A stretch of DNA of 64,000 bases, from NCBI GenBank assembly GCA_964356335.1, contig CAYHHI010000003.1, forward strand, positions 61,814 to 125,813, given 5' to 3'. Below are positions 1 to 7,691 of the stretch, piece by piece. Within the stretch, counting starts at the first letter, position 1; every line of letters starts with the position of its first letter. The position numbers were made by a program, and so were the translations under genes. The notes beneath the pieces are model-generated. The model worked only from the letters and a program-made list of their open reading frames with translations. It did no database searches and was not told the origin of the DNA. This DNA comes from CAYHHI01 sp964356335 (GTDB lineage: Bacteria; Arandabacterota; Arandabacteria; Arandabacterales; Arandabacteraceae).

Positions 1-596
1 TGGCGCTGTTCTTCCTCCCACCGCTTCAGGTTCGACGCGTAGTCCTCTTCAATCTTCTTGTTCTTCGTCTGCACTTCAGAGACTTCCTTGTTCCAGCCTT
101 GGTGTGCGACAGTGAGCCTCTCATGGGCTTGCTGTTCAGCCTTTTGCCGGAGCCCGCCGAAAAGAGCGTAGTACCACTTGCGGGCCGGTCGGAACTGGTG
201 ATCAGACTCCTTGGGCTCCGTCGGGAGGGGATGTGGTTCGGGCTTCTTGGGGCGAGGGGTAGGGAAGGCTGTATTGTCGAGTAGCGACTCCCACGCAATG
301 CGATCGTCCACCTGTAGCGTGTGGAGCAGTGTTTGCTCGATTCTCGCAATGGCCTCTTGGGCCTCCGCTGTGCGTTGGGCAGCCAGATTCTTCTTTGCTT
401 CCTTCTCACGGGCTGACGCCTCTTTGGCCGATCGTGCCTGCTCGACTGCTTGCTTCTTCTCCCACATCTCGTCCCACACCCGCCGCTGAGCTTGTGCCTG
501 CTGCTCTACCACGTTTCGATCCGTGCCTCTGATGAGTCGATACTTGTGAAGGCCGTCATGACTGACCTCAATTCGATAAGGTGCATACCCGGGCAT
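1..596 (-). CDS. Probable Mrr-type restriction system protein, N-terminal part (runs off the window)
   Basis: An open frame on the minus strand starts at ATG 596 and runs without a stop to base 1, giving 198 codons, so the gene is cut by the window edge. A good ribosome-binding site (AGGAG, 601-605) lies 5 nt upstream. The protein starts MPGYAPYRIEVSHDGLHKYR, followed by a long charged coiled coil rich in Glu, Lys, Ala and Gln (about residues 30-90), then VDDRIAWESLLD, a proline-rich linker and a second coiled coil. From memory this N-terminus resembles proteins that end in a Mrr/DUF2034 restriction endonuclease domain; the nuclease part would lie outside the window, so the function is inferred. 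It is the last gene of the same-strand cassette-like run, 100 bp beyond the TIR gene. Confidence 0.55.
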   Translation of the reverse strand, partial: MPGYAPYRIEVSHDGLHKYRLIRGTDRNVVEQQAQAQRRVWDEMWEKKQAVEQARSAKEASAREKEAKKNLAAQRTAEAQEAIARIEQTLLHTLQVDDRIAWESLLDNTAFPTPRPKKPEPHPLPTEPKESDHQFRPARKWYYALFGGLRQKAEQQAHERLTVAHQGWNKEVSEVQTKNKKIEEDYASNLKRWEEEQR

Positions 597-659
597 ACTT
601 ACTCCTCTCGCTCATGCTTCAATCTTCATAGTTCTCCATGTATCGCCAACTACTGCGCT

Positions 660-689
660 CAGCGGCAGGCGCCTTGCGCCTGCCCGCTG
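660..689. repeat. Strong hairpin with one bulged base; possible attC core or terminator
   Basis: Arms 660-672 and 676-689 pair over 13 bp with a single extra G in one arm and a 3-nt loop. It lies between the stop of the TIR gene and the start of the restriction-protein gene. One extrahelical base in an otherwise perfect stem is the attC style, but no clean RYYYAAC/GTTRRRY pair flanks it, and there is no T-run to make a confident intrinsic terminator. Confidence 0.4.
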
Positions 690-699
690 GATCGTGTCG

Positions 700-1947
700 C
701 TATGTCAATGAACTCGACTGCCAATCGGTCCACTTGGTAGGCCAGGATGCATGTAGGTATGGACGTATTATCCCCTCCTGTTCCACGTGGGTCCCTCCCT
801 GTGTCACCTCATCATGGGACACGATAGGGGTTAGCCGCCCAGGTTTGTCCGCGTTGGACGAGCCGCCTAAGTAAGTGATAAACCGTTTGACCGGTCTGCC
901 TTCGCCAGCGGCCAGTAAGCGTCGCGTGATGACATCGGTAATGTTATCTCGTAATAGCGGACTCAGCACATTCAGCATTGCCTCACCGGCGACGTTGTCG
1001 ACAACGGAATGAATCATCATGTCACACGTGGGCTCCTTCACGCTATATGTGGCGTAGGACACTAGGGCCGAATCCCCAAGGTGCCAGGTGCGAGTCTCCA
1101 GCGTGAGCCCCAGGTTGAAAGACTCCGGGCCGCTCAAGATTGCTGACTTTCGCGCTCTGTCCAATTCGGCGAATTGTGATTCCACCTCCTCGTACGAGCG
1201 CCCTGTGGCCTCGCCAGCATGCGCGAGTAGCCGTAGCAATGCCGCCGCTGGTTGATATTCGTGCGGTAGTGATTCCCATCGCGAGGGGACCATGATAGAG
1301 GAAGGCGCAGCTAGATCCTTCAGAGCTGAGTAATGCTCCTGCCGGAGAGCATAGGAGAGTTTCACACGAATAGGGGCGAGCGTTCCTCCATCATAGGTGA
1401 CCAATGCTCGTTTCTTGAAAGTGAGGTAAAGGAGGTCGCGAAGTATGGGCTGTAGCTTCTCAGCAAGTATCGCCGCATCAATGTCTGCAATTGGTCTCCC
1501 GAGAGCACACAATATCCCTCTCAGAACGACCCTTAGGCCGTCGCCAGTGGAGACGGCAAGACGATCGGCTAGAGGAGGGGAGAAACGTCGAACGCCCTCA
1601 GCGTCCACCTCATGCCAAACGGGCAGAATCAGATGGGTGCCCTCGGCCGTCTCACGTGCCACTATTCCGTCCAACTCGCGCTGGGGCCATTGCTTGGCAA
1701 AGAAATGAGGGCTAAGAACGACGATGGCACGGTCGCATGTTGCGAGCCCCTCGTCTATTCGCCTTCGAATGCTGTCGCCGACCGAGAGGGTGAATTCATC
1801 ATACCAGACCGGTACGCCACGCTCCCGCAATGCACGTGCCAACGGGCCGACAATCGCAGTCTTGTCCTCAGAGGCGTGAATAACAAAAACCCCGGACCGG
1901 GGCGCTTGGCTCGAACTGTGTTCCGCTGATCTTGCTGCGTCGTTCAT
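700..1947 (-). CDS. TIR-domain protein, candidate defence NADase
   Basis: 415 aa. Residues about 18-150 form a bacterial TIR fold: strand motif VFVIHASEDK, box VPVWYDEFTL, the SVGDSIRRRIDEGL helix, and WPQREL, whose Glu91 sits where the catalytic glutamate of NAD-cleaving TIR domains lies. The remaining 265 residues match no family I recognise and probably sense or oligomerise. There is no signal peptide or membrane segment. It starts 31 nt after the stop of the PD-(D/E)XK gene, and that gap carries a half attC-like box (GGCGGCACCGTTATGCC, 1979-1963). The two may be co-transcribed as a sensor/effector pair. TIR domains in such islands usually deplete NAD+ or make a cyclic-ADPR signal after phage infection; the role here is inferred from domain and context. 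Confidence 0.85.
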   Translation of the reverse strand: MNDAARSAEHSSSQAPRSGVFVIHASEDKTAIVGPLARALRERGVPVWYDEFTLSVGDSIRRRIDEGLATCDRAIVVLSPHFFAKQWPQRELDGIVARETAEGTHLILPVWHEVDAEGVRRFSPPLADRLAVSTGDGLRVVLRGILCALGRPIADIDAAILAEKLQPILRDLLYLTFKKRALVTYDGGTLAPIRVKLSYALRQEHYSALKDLAAPSSIMVPSRWESLPHEYQPAAALLRLLAHAGEATGRSYEEVESQFAELDRARKSAILSGPESFNLGLTLETRTWHLGDSALVSYATYSVKEPTCDMMIHSVVDNVAGEAMLNVLSPLLRDNITDVITRRLLAAGEGRPVKRFITYLGGSSNADKPGRLTPIVSHDEVTQGGTHVEQEGIIRPYLHASWPTKWTDWQSSSLT

Positions 1948-1978
1948 TGTGCGTAGCTCCGTGGCATAACGGTGCCGC

Positions 1979-3415
1979 CTAGCTGATCCATATCTCAGTC
2001 ACGAGCGCGCGGATAAATCGATCTACCCGCTGGAACTCTCCACGCCCGGCAAGGTCAAGTAGCGCTATAACCGCTGTGTCATCAAGGGGAATGACCAAAC
2101 CCCGCTCGTCGCGGAATGTGTCCCGGCAACGTTCTGCGAAAAGGGCGCGATTCTCAAACTGCCTGCAACAAATGATCCCGACCTTCCCGCGCTGGCGGGA
2201 GAACCTCCCAGATATCTGATCGAGCTCCGGGTTGGCGATATCACGGCGGTAGTTCTTGCACTCAATCATGACGTAATCGCACGGCACATGCCGGAGATCG
2301 CGGAGATCTGCGAAGATTCCCCGACGCGCCCCGTTCTCCATCACAATGTCTATACGTTTCCTACCCTGGTGGATCTCCGCCTCTTTTTTTGGATACAGCA
2401 GTGATGGGAAGAGTAAGAACTCAAGGGCGCCAATCATCAGTGAGTGATAATCCGAAGCTCCAGAATCCCCGATGGCTATGTTGAGAAGCGCCGTGTGTAA
2501 CGCCGCGGCAAGCGTTCGGATATCTGCTGCCTCGTCGACATCACGTTGGTGTCTCCACTGAAGATCCGCCAGCCATTGTTTGTAGCTATCCAGTACGCGG
2601 GGGTGCTGTCTCGAGAAATCGAACAGGAATCGCTTTGAAAAGGGGAAGTTTCGCCTCAGATCGTTCTTGTGTACGGTTCGGCGACCATTCTTCAATGTCC
2701 GCACAAGACTGGAACCTGCGTTCAGATGCTCCGCTCGCAGGTAATTGAGCACGAAGCTGCTGTAGTACTTGCCAGCGTTGTAGGCAGGGTCAAATCGGGC
2801 AATGGCCTTTGGGACCAGCAATACTGGCTGGCCCCCTGCCAATGGTAGCTGAAGGTAGCGGCTAGCCCAGAGACCTGTTTCGGGATCGTAGCAGGGGGGT
2901 AGAGGGTACTGCCCCATTGGAATTCCGAAGAGGTTACATTGCTCTTGTGTGTACTCAGCTAGCTTAGCACGCAGCACGTTGGTGGTGATGTCTGATATCT
3001 TGTCTCGGTCGACCCCCTCAATCATCAGTTCGCACTCCGCCAGGGAGCTGATAAACCCGGTCCGGACCGCGGCAGATTTCTGTAAGGCGCCGAATAGCTG
3101 TTGTGCCTGGTTCCGTCCAATGCCAGCACCGCGCGGTCTGCGTTGGGAGTAGCCGAAACGGGTCTCGTTCGGCTCTCGAAGGTGGTGCAGGAGTTCGAGC
3201 GCAGTCTGGTCCTGGCCCCGCCTTATGGCGTCAACAACGCGCTGAAAGAAGGAGGTCAGGATGTCATGGCACTCACCCGACCATGGGTCGCGGCGTTGAG
3301 AGATGGCAAACGGGTCAATGAAGAGCGGTATGTCTGCGTCGACCGGGACGTCAACGAAATCGAGCTCACATTGGGTTTTTCGGAGGCTAAACGTCCGGCT
3401 GTATGTAGCCATCAA
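1979..3415 (-). CDS. Large protein with C-terminal PD-(D/E)XK nuclease domain
   Basis: 478 aa, soluble. The first 330 residues match no family I can name (they begin ATYSRTFSLRKTQCELDFVD). The C-terminal part has a restriction-endonuclease-like core: a Glu-containing helix near residue 332 (ALEFLLFP), RIDIV with Asp356, IECKNY with Glu385-x-Lys387, then ELDQISGRF with Gln400. That is the D...ExK...Q order of Mrr/RE-like nucleases. Two ATGs are possible (3415 or 3412). A GTTAGAT box (3438-3432) just upstream fits the integron consensus GTTRRRY, suggesting this is the first gene of a cassette. With the TIR gene 31 bp downstream it could form a two-gene defence system. The nuclease fold is well supported; the target and the pairing are inference. 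Confidence 0.75.
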   Translation of the reverse strand: MMATYSRTFSLRKTQCELDFVDVPVDADIPLFIDPFAISQRRDPWSGECHDILTSFFQRVVDAIRRGQDQTALELLHHLREPNETRFGYSQRRPRGAGIGRNQAQQLFGALQKSAAVRTGFISSLAECELMIEGVDRDKISDITTNVLRAKLAEYTQEQCNLFGIPMGQYPLPPCYDPETGLWASRYLQLPLAGGQPVLLVPKAIARFDPAYNAGKYYSSFVLNYLRAEHLNAGSSLVRTLKNGRRTVHKNDLRRNFPFSKRFLFDFSRQHPRVLDSYKQWLADLQWRHQRDVDEAADIRTLAAALHTALLNIAIGDSGASDYHSLMIGALEFLLFPSLLYPKKEAEIHQGRKRIDIVMENGARRGIFADLRDLRHVPCDYVMIECKNYRRDIANPELDQISGRFSRQRGKVGIICCRQFENRALFAERCRDTFRDERGLVIPLDDTAVIALLDLAGRGEFQRVDRFIRALVTEIWIS

Positions 3416-3431
3416 TCCCCCGTTCTACGGC

Positions 3432-3540
3432 ATCTAACGAATCTGTAGGAAAAGCCCGCAATTGACCATTTCCCGACTCGTGAGTACTTGATTTTATTGA
3501 CAGCCATCTTACGGAAGACGGCTTTTCCTACAGATTCAAC
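3432..3540. repeat. Small element: perfect 18-bp inverted repeat bounded by two GTTRRRY-type boxes
   Basis: The arms 3439-3456 and 3520-3537 are perfect 18-bp inverted complements separated by 63 nt without a convincing ORF. On the minus strand GTTGAAT (3540-3534) and GTTAGAT (3438-3432) flank the pair, and both fit the integron R' consensus GTTRRRY. It may be a gene-less mini-cassette, a MITE-like insertion, or a strong hairpin in the leader of the nuclease gene. A perfect stem with no extrahelical bases is unlike a normal attC site. Confidence 0.6.
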
Positions 3541-3634
3541 GGTGTGGCTGAGTGGTGGGGTGAGGCGGCGCGGCGCTTGCCTGTGCAAGAGCCGTGACGC
3601 CGCAGCATCCGTCCGCTCGAGCCGCTGGTTAGCC
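3534..3634 (-). other. attC-like recombination site downstream of the lipoprotein gene
   Basis: On the minus strand the site starts with GGCTAAC (3634-3628) and ends with GTTGAAT (3540-3534), the paired outer boxes of an integron cassette site, 101 bp apart. The inner boxes pair as GGCTGAG against CTCGAGCC, leaving one extrahelical base, which is the hallmark that orients attC recognition. The centre forms a further GC-rich palindrome. It lies about 110 bp after the lipoprotein stop. Confidence 0.7.
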
Positions 3635-3745
3635 GCGGCATTGACGCTTGCTGCTCCTCGCTTGTCGCAGTAGCCGGTGGTTGGCAACGGGCGCAACCCC
3701 TTGGGGCGGCCGAGCGTCATACTGCCTCGAGCCAGCCCCCCGAAA

Positions 3746-4363
3746 TCATCGTTTGTATAGAGAGACTTGATCTGTAGTGATCCCGATGCGGATGTACCCC
3801 AGCTCACCCGGTGTGACAGGAGCGAGAACGAAGGACACGGGGTTCCAGATCCCTGGCTTTAGATCTTCGGTGAAGGACACAACCTTCTCCTTGATGGAGC
3901 TCTGCCACTTGGCGCAGTCATCTGCCCACCGCTTGTACGCTTCCGCTGAGGCTACCGCCGAGGCCGCTGGGTCTATGCGTGGCAGCTCCGGGTATCTTGG
4001 ACCATATCTGCAGCTGAGCTGAAACCCGTTGTATGTCAGACTGTGCACATTTCCGATTCGGAGCGAGATCTTGTAGCCATCTAAGTATGGAGTAGCCCCG
4101 TCACAGGCGATGAGAAAGTGGCCATTCCTCGATGTGGCTATGCCGAAGCCCTTTTCCACAGGATCTATCACTGCTTCTGTGGGATCTGGACCCGAGGTGC
4201 GCACCAGTTCGAGCGTTCCCTTGAGAACAGCGATCTCCGACCTCAGCTGGGTGGCAGCCTGTTCCAGACTGGCGATTCTGGCCTCGGTGTTTCTGTCAGT
4301 GGAGCAGGAGAGCAAGCCCGCGACAATGATCGCCCAAATGACCACTCGGTAAGAAGACATCAT
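3746..4363 (-). CDS. DUF3251-like lipoprotein with coiled coil
   Basis: 205 aa. It has a lipoprotein signal: a hydrophobic stretch VVIWAIIVAGLLSC with lipobox LLSC (Cys20), so it should be lipidated and anchored facing the periplasm. Residues about 28-55 (RIASLEQAATQLRSEIAVLK) form a short coiled coil. The C-terminal domain contains PYLDGYKISLRIGN and VLAPVTPGELGYIRIGI, which resemble the DUF3251/YajI-like family as I remember it; no enzymatic motif is visible. GGAGG lies 6 nt before the ATG. It sits between two attC-type sequences and is probably the single gene of one cassette. Function unknown. Confidence 0.7.
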   Translation of the reverse strand: MMSSYRVVIWAIIVAGLLSCSTDRNTEARIASLEQAATQLRSEIAVLKGTLELVRTSGPDPTEAVIDPVEKGFGIATSRNGHFLIACDGATPYLDGYKISLRIGNVHSLTYNGFQLSCRYGPRYPELPRIDPAASAVASAEAYKRWADDCAKWQSSIKEKVVSFTEDLKPGIWNPVSFVLAPVTPGELGYIRIGITTDQVSLYKR

Positions 4364-4391
4364 ATGTACCTCCGATCGCTCCGGCGGCTGG

Positions 4392-4898
4392 TTAGCCGAC
4401 GCGCTCGTGATGAACTCTTACATTGTTTTGCTCGAGAAACTTTGCAGGCACAAGATACATCTCCTTCGAGTCAGTGCATCGAAACTTGAAACACGGTTGG
4501 CCTCCGTATTGCTGGTCGCCGAAGATTCCCCTGCCTGCACAACGCAGGCGGACAATCTTCTGGTGTTTCTCCCACATCGGGGGAGAGAAGGGCCCATCGA
4601 GAGATTGCTCTGCTTGTCGAAGCCAGTAGACCTCAAAGTGGTGCTCGAGCTGGCCAATGGTCTCGAGTTTCGCGGTCAGGGTTCGAATCTGATCCCGGAG
4701 CTGCCGATTCTCTTCGAGGAGGGCATGGTACTTCTCGAACAGCTCCATCATGGCAACCTGCACCTCGAGCAAGTCTGAGACCACCTCCGCTTTGCCAAGC
4801 TGCTTCGCGGTCTCGGCCGAGTTACGAAGAAGGCTAAGTAACCTCTGTGCGAGCGTGCTCGCCGCGCCAAGGGACGCGGCTATGCTGGCCGGGTCCAT
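4392..4898 (-). CDS. Coiled-coil cassette protein, function unknown
   Basis: 168 aa from ATG 4898, chosen over an in-frame ATG at 4922 because AAGGAG lies at the right spacing before it (4910-4905). Residues about 35-85 (LLEVQVAMMELFEKYHALL and following) form a strong coiled coil. The C-terminal third (VYWLRQAEQSLDGPFSPPMW, then VRLRCAGRGIFG and CFKFRC) looks like a small degenerate zinc-finger-like domain. The stop codon TAA is part of GGCTAAC (4397-4391), an attC-type outer box. Only half a site is seen before the next start 28 bp away, so this junction looks truncated. I do not recognise a family with known function. Confidence 0.65.
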   Translation of the reverse strand: MDPASIAASLGAASTLAQRLLSLLRNSAETAKQLGKAEVVSDLLEVQVAMMELFEKYHALLEENRQLRDQIRTLTAKLETIGQLEHHFEVYWLRQAEQSLDGPFSPPMWEKHQKIVRLRCAGRGIFGDQQYGGQPCFKFRCTDSKEMYLVPAKFLEQNNVRVHHERVG

Positions 4899-5067
4899 TT
4901 GAATCTCCTTTTCGAACTGCATGCTCCGGGGTGATTAGGTATGCCCGAGACATACGCATATGCCGGAGTTGTGGAACCTCCGGATTGGCGAAGCGCCCTC
5001 CGTCAGGCGCCACCGTCCGAATGAGAACTGTGGGCAAGAAGGTAGCCAGTGCTGCAACAGGGACCAT
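4834..5067 (-). CDS. Possible small ORF directly after an attC site
   Basis: 77 codons from ATG 5067, preceded by a near-ideal AGGAGGAG ribosome-binding site 2-9 nt upstream and immediately following the GGCTAAC/GTTAGCC end of the attC at 5082-5155. The first 18 residues are hydrophobic (VPVAALATFLPTVLI); the rest is low in structure and overlaps the 5' end of the coiled-coil gene in another frame. It could be a genuine short cassette ORF, a leader that couples translation to the next gene, or chance. Confidence 0.25.
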   Translation of the reverse strand: MVPVAALATFLPTVLIRTVAPDGGRFANPEVPQLRHMRMSRAYLITPEHAVRKGDSNGPGQHSRVPWRGEHARTEVT

Positions 5068-5081
5068 AGCTCCTCCTAGCC

Positions 5082-5155
5082 GGCTAACCGGTGCCGCTCA
5101 GCCGCGATCGGCTCATTCCTAGTTGTTGCTCGTCGGCTGGAGCGCCGCGTTAGGC
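5082..5155 (-). other. attC recombination site overlapping the 3' end of the DUF4062 gene
   Basis: 74 bp from GTTAGGC (5149-5155, an exact GTTRRRY) to GGCTAAC (5082-5088). The inner arms CGCTCAGCCG and CGGCTGGAGCG pair with one unpaired extra base, as in real attC sites, around a short variable centre. The last residues of the DUF4062 protein (PNAALQPTSNN) and its stop are encoded inside the site, a frequent arrangement in integron gene cassettes. Confidence 0.8.
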
Positions 5156-6189
5156 CGCTTTCTTTTTTGGCCTTGCTTTGGCTTACCAACCGGCGGCTCG
5201 GTAGCAACACCAGCAATGCGAATCCGCTTCTCACCCAGTAGTAGCCTAATTGCGTTGAGATCCCTCGCTGCGGCGTCACGTGAGAAATGCAGCAGGATGT
5301 CCCGAAGATCATCCCGCCTGCTCGCGTCTCTGAACGCGGCTCCGAGTCGCTCGACGAAGTCCCGCAGCGATATTGCATCTCTCGCACTTGCTTCGATTAC
5401 TTCTTGAGGCAAACCATACTCACCGGTGAGATAGATCACGATTGGAATCTTGCGGATGAGCGCGCGAACTTTCGCATCCTCAAGTCGTTTGGTCTCGGTC
5501 TTGATCAGTCGCTGAGATTCTCTGGGTGCAATCTTCGAGACGATCTCTTCGAGATAGCGCTTTAGCGTCGTGTTCAGCTCAGCTAGTTGCGCCACTTGTG
5601 CCTGAAGTGATGCGATCTGGGTCTGGCTCTGAACACGTTGCAGGAGTTCGCGAAACAGTCCGGCCCACTGCTCGCGCAACCAGGCCTCTACTTCACTGTA
5701 TCTGTCAAACTGCTGTATCGGATTGTTGCGAGGCTGGCTGAGGATATCCTCGATGAGCTCAAAGATGTTCACCGAATCGACATGGGCATAGGAGATGCGC
5801 TTGTTGTGCTTGTTTTGCAAGTAGGTCTCGTACTCCGCATAGACGGAACGCTCCACGAGCACATAGGTCGGCACATCGCGTTCTACAGCTGAACGATACT
5901 CCCCTCGGGTGATACTGTTGTAGCGATCGGAAAATGTTTTCGGCACTCCCGTCTTTGTTGCGGATACCTCAGAGCCGTATCGTCCCCCAATGATGAGCAC
6001 AAAGATGTCGGCGGTCCCGACCTCCTTGTAGCACGACTCGTCTAGCGGTAGGTCTGGCATGTAGGCGATCTTCCCCTTCTCAGAGAGAATCGCATCGAAG
6101 CCGAGTGACTGGATGAAGTTCTCTAGCGATGACCGCAGGTGTTTTAGATCATAGTAGGTGGAGCTGACGAACACTCGTGGTCGGGCCAT
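5119..6189 (-). CDS. DUF4062 domain protein
   Basis: 356 aa. The N-terminus RPRVFVSSTYYDLKHLRSSL is the signature of DUF4062, a TIR/SEFIR-like Rossmann fold. ADIFVLIIGGRYG and ITRGEYRSAVERDVPTYVLV continue the domain to about residue 120. A coiled coil follows (about 170-225), then a basic C-terminus ending in residues encoded by the attC site. DUF4062 proteins often sit in defence and signalling islands, but the enzymatic role is not established. GGAGG lies 7 nt before the ATG. It is the first cassette gene next to the integrase remnant. Confidence 0.85.
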   Translation of the reverse strand: MARPRVFVSSTYYDLKHLRSSLENFIQSLGFDAILSEKGKIAYMPDLPLDESCYKEVGTADIFVLIIGGRYGSEVSATKTGVPKTFSDRYNSITRGEYRSAVERDVPTYVLVERSVYAEYETYLQNKHNKRISYAHVDSVNIFELIEDILSQPRNNPIQQFDRYSEVEAWLREQWAGLFRELLQRVQSQTQIASLQAQVAQLAELNTTLKRYLEEIVSKIAPRESQRLIKTETKRLEDAKVRALIRKIPIVIYLTGEYGLPQEVIEASARDAISLRDFVERLGAAFRDASRRDDLRDILLHFSRDAAARDLNAIRLLLGEKRIRIAGVATEPPVGKPKQGQKRKRPNAALQPTSNN

Positions 6190-6237
6190 GGTTGGCTTCC
6201 TCCGGTGTCATTTCGTTTGCCCGGTCCTTTCAAAGCG

Positions 6238-6244
6238 CCCTAAC
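6238..6244 (-). other. attI-like insertion box
   Basis: GTTAGGG read on the minus strand, 49 nt upstream of the first cassette ORF and between it and the integrase remnant. It matches the G/TTRRR crossover core of attI/attC sites except at the last base. Position, more than sequence, supports the call. Confidence 0.35.
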
Positions 6245-6379
6245 TACGGCTAATACTGATCCGTACCATCTACCGTTGGACTGCACTTCCGTCGGCAGTC
6301 TGCTCAGATGATCGTACCAGCCAACTATCAGAATTGCAACAACTTTAGTGCTTTGTTGTAAGGCAAGGTGGGTCTTATA

Positions 6380-6634
6380 CGGTTTCCAGATAAGGTCGTG
6401 GTCCACGGAATTAGGCAGATGTGTTGCGAATGGGTGACGCAAGCTGTGGCATGCAGCCCTTCTTATGAAACCGGTGAAACCGGCGTCACGCACCGCGGCC
6501 TTCATGGCATTCTGTACGATCGATTCGTCGACGTGATCCCGGTGGGGTCGGGAACAGGCATCCTGACCCTTGGGAGAGGGCACAGCAGCGAGCAGTCGAA
6601 GCTTGACACTGCCTTCGGGCCACCTTATTCTCAC
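6380..6634 (-). pseudogene. intI: Integron integrase (tyrosine recombinase) remnant
   Basis: The frame reads RDHVDESIVQNAMKAAV, then AGF, then CHSLRHPFATHL at 6451-6416. This matches the C-terminal catalytic region of IntI-type integrases: an HLHESxxQxAVxxA-like segment followed by the HxLRHxFATHL box with the catalytic His and Arg. The segment before it (GCLFPTPP, where IntI proteins have WQYVFP) is in another frame, so at least one frameshift is present near 6545. The first ~200 residues and the final catalytic Tyr are missing, so it is dead. It points the same way as the cassettes, unlike most integrons, which matches the inverted-integrase type described in Treponema. Confidence 0.65.
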
Positions 6635-6705
6635 TTTGATACACTTGATCGGGATTTTGAGGTATCAGCGGGTCACGCGCATCCAGAGGGATAAGAGGAA
6701 AACGA

Positions 6706-7239
6706 ATGAATCGCGATAAGTGTAGCCATGTCTGGACGATGACAGATGTGAAGTACGGCTTCATAGTCACCGAGAAGTGCTACCACTGCCAGCTCGCGAG
6801 GATTTACTTCACCTTTGAAGAGAGTCCACCCAAGGAGGAATACAAAGAAGGGGAGCACTACTGGAATTATGAAGGCGGCGCCCAGTCCATAAAGTTCAAC
6901 ATGAAGTGCGGCAAGTGCGGCAAGGTCGTGACCTTCGAAGATCTGATGGGTCTGATGCAGTGCATGGCCTGCGATGCCGGCTGCTACATCAACATCATAT
7001 CCCAGGTGTGCGAGAGTCAGAATATCTGGGTCTATGCTGGCCTGTCGTATAAGTCAGGCAGTGAGATTGATCTTCCGGTTGAGAAGCTGGATGTGCTCAC
7101 ATCATATTTCACGTCGAGGCTCCGCACACCGGGCAAGAAGATCCTTGTCCTGCCTGGCTCGCTGAGGAAGAATCCCGAGACCTGTCGCGGTGAGATCCTC
7201 AAAGACGTCGGCATGTTGAGTCTTACCCCGGAGACTTGA
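6706..7239 (+). CDS. Zinc-ribbon protein heading the Hdr/Nuo operon
   Basis: 177 aa, no signal peptide. Cysteine pairs are spread over the first two thirds: CSH near the N-terminus, EKCYHCQ, MKCGKCGK and QCMACDAGC, enough for two metal-binding knuckles. The C-terminal 60 residues look like a small alpha/beta domain (ILVLPGSLRK). It is followed after 23 bp by the DRTGG gene and probably opens the operon. I do not recognise a named family; a regulatory or assembly role is only a guess from position. Confidence 0.65.
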   Translation: MNRDKCSHVWTMTDVKYGFIVTEKCYHCQLARIYFTFEESPPKEEYKEGEHYWNYEGGAQSIKFNMKCGKCGKVVTFEDLMGLMQCMACDAGCYINIISQVCESQNIWVYAGLSYKSGSEIDLPVEKLDVLTSYFTSRLRTPGKKILVLPGSLRKNPETCRGEILKDVGMLSLTPET

Positions 7240-7262
7240 ATCTAATCTAAGGAGGTCCGAAG

Positions 7263-7601
7263 GTGACAGTTAAGGACTTGGAGACCAGGCTCAATCTTAA
7301 ACCGCTGAACGCGATCTATGACAAAGAGATTGACGGCGCCGTCATCTCCGACATGGTTAGCGACGTCATGGCAGCTGCGAAGGCCGGCAACGTCTGGGTT
7401 ACGGTCCAGACCCACAAGAATATCGCTGCGGCCGCGAACCTCGTCGATTTATCAGCAGTCATAATAGTGCGGGGCAAGAAGGTTCCCGAGGACACGCTCC
7501 AGATGGCGGACCGGGCCAAGATGACCCTGTTTGCCACCGATGAGGACACTTTCCAGGTCGCTGTAAAGCTTTACGAGGCCGGCATAAGGCCAAGCAAGTA
7601 G
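7263..7601 (+). CDS. DRTGG domain protein
   Basis: 112 aa from GTG with AAGGAGG upstream. Motifs DGAVISDMVSDVMAAAKAGNVWVTVQ and AAANLVDLSAVIIVRGKKVP match the DRTGG fold, a ligand-sensing module. Stand-alone copies are typical neighbours of NAD-linked [FeFe]-hydrogenase and Nuo-like genes in anaerobes. A second, more complete copy lies at 23185. Likely a regulatory component of the complex encoded here. Confidence 0.75.
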   Translation: MTVKDLETRLNLKPLNAIYDKEIDGAVISDMVSDVMAAAKAGNVWVTVQTHKNIAAAANLVDLSAVIIVRGKKVPEDTLQMADRAKMTLFATDEDTFQVAVKLYEAGIRPSK

Positions 7602-7691
7602 GATTCGTGCGGCCGAGACCTCAGGCCGCGACCTTTAGAATCCTAGGGTGAGGGCTTACCTCCGAGGGCAGCACGCGCCCTCGACAGCAGG

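Noticed and set aside
26..409. Minus-strand ORF of 127 codons
   Set aside because: It is a shadow in the wrong frame of the partial restriction-type gene, which has the ribosome-binding site and protein-like composition.
3412..3807. Minus-strand ORF of 131 codons between nuclease and lipoprotein genes
   Set aside because: It reads through the attC site and the inverted-repeat element; the composition reflects those structures, not a protein.
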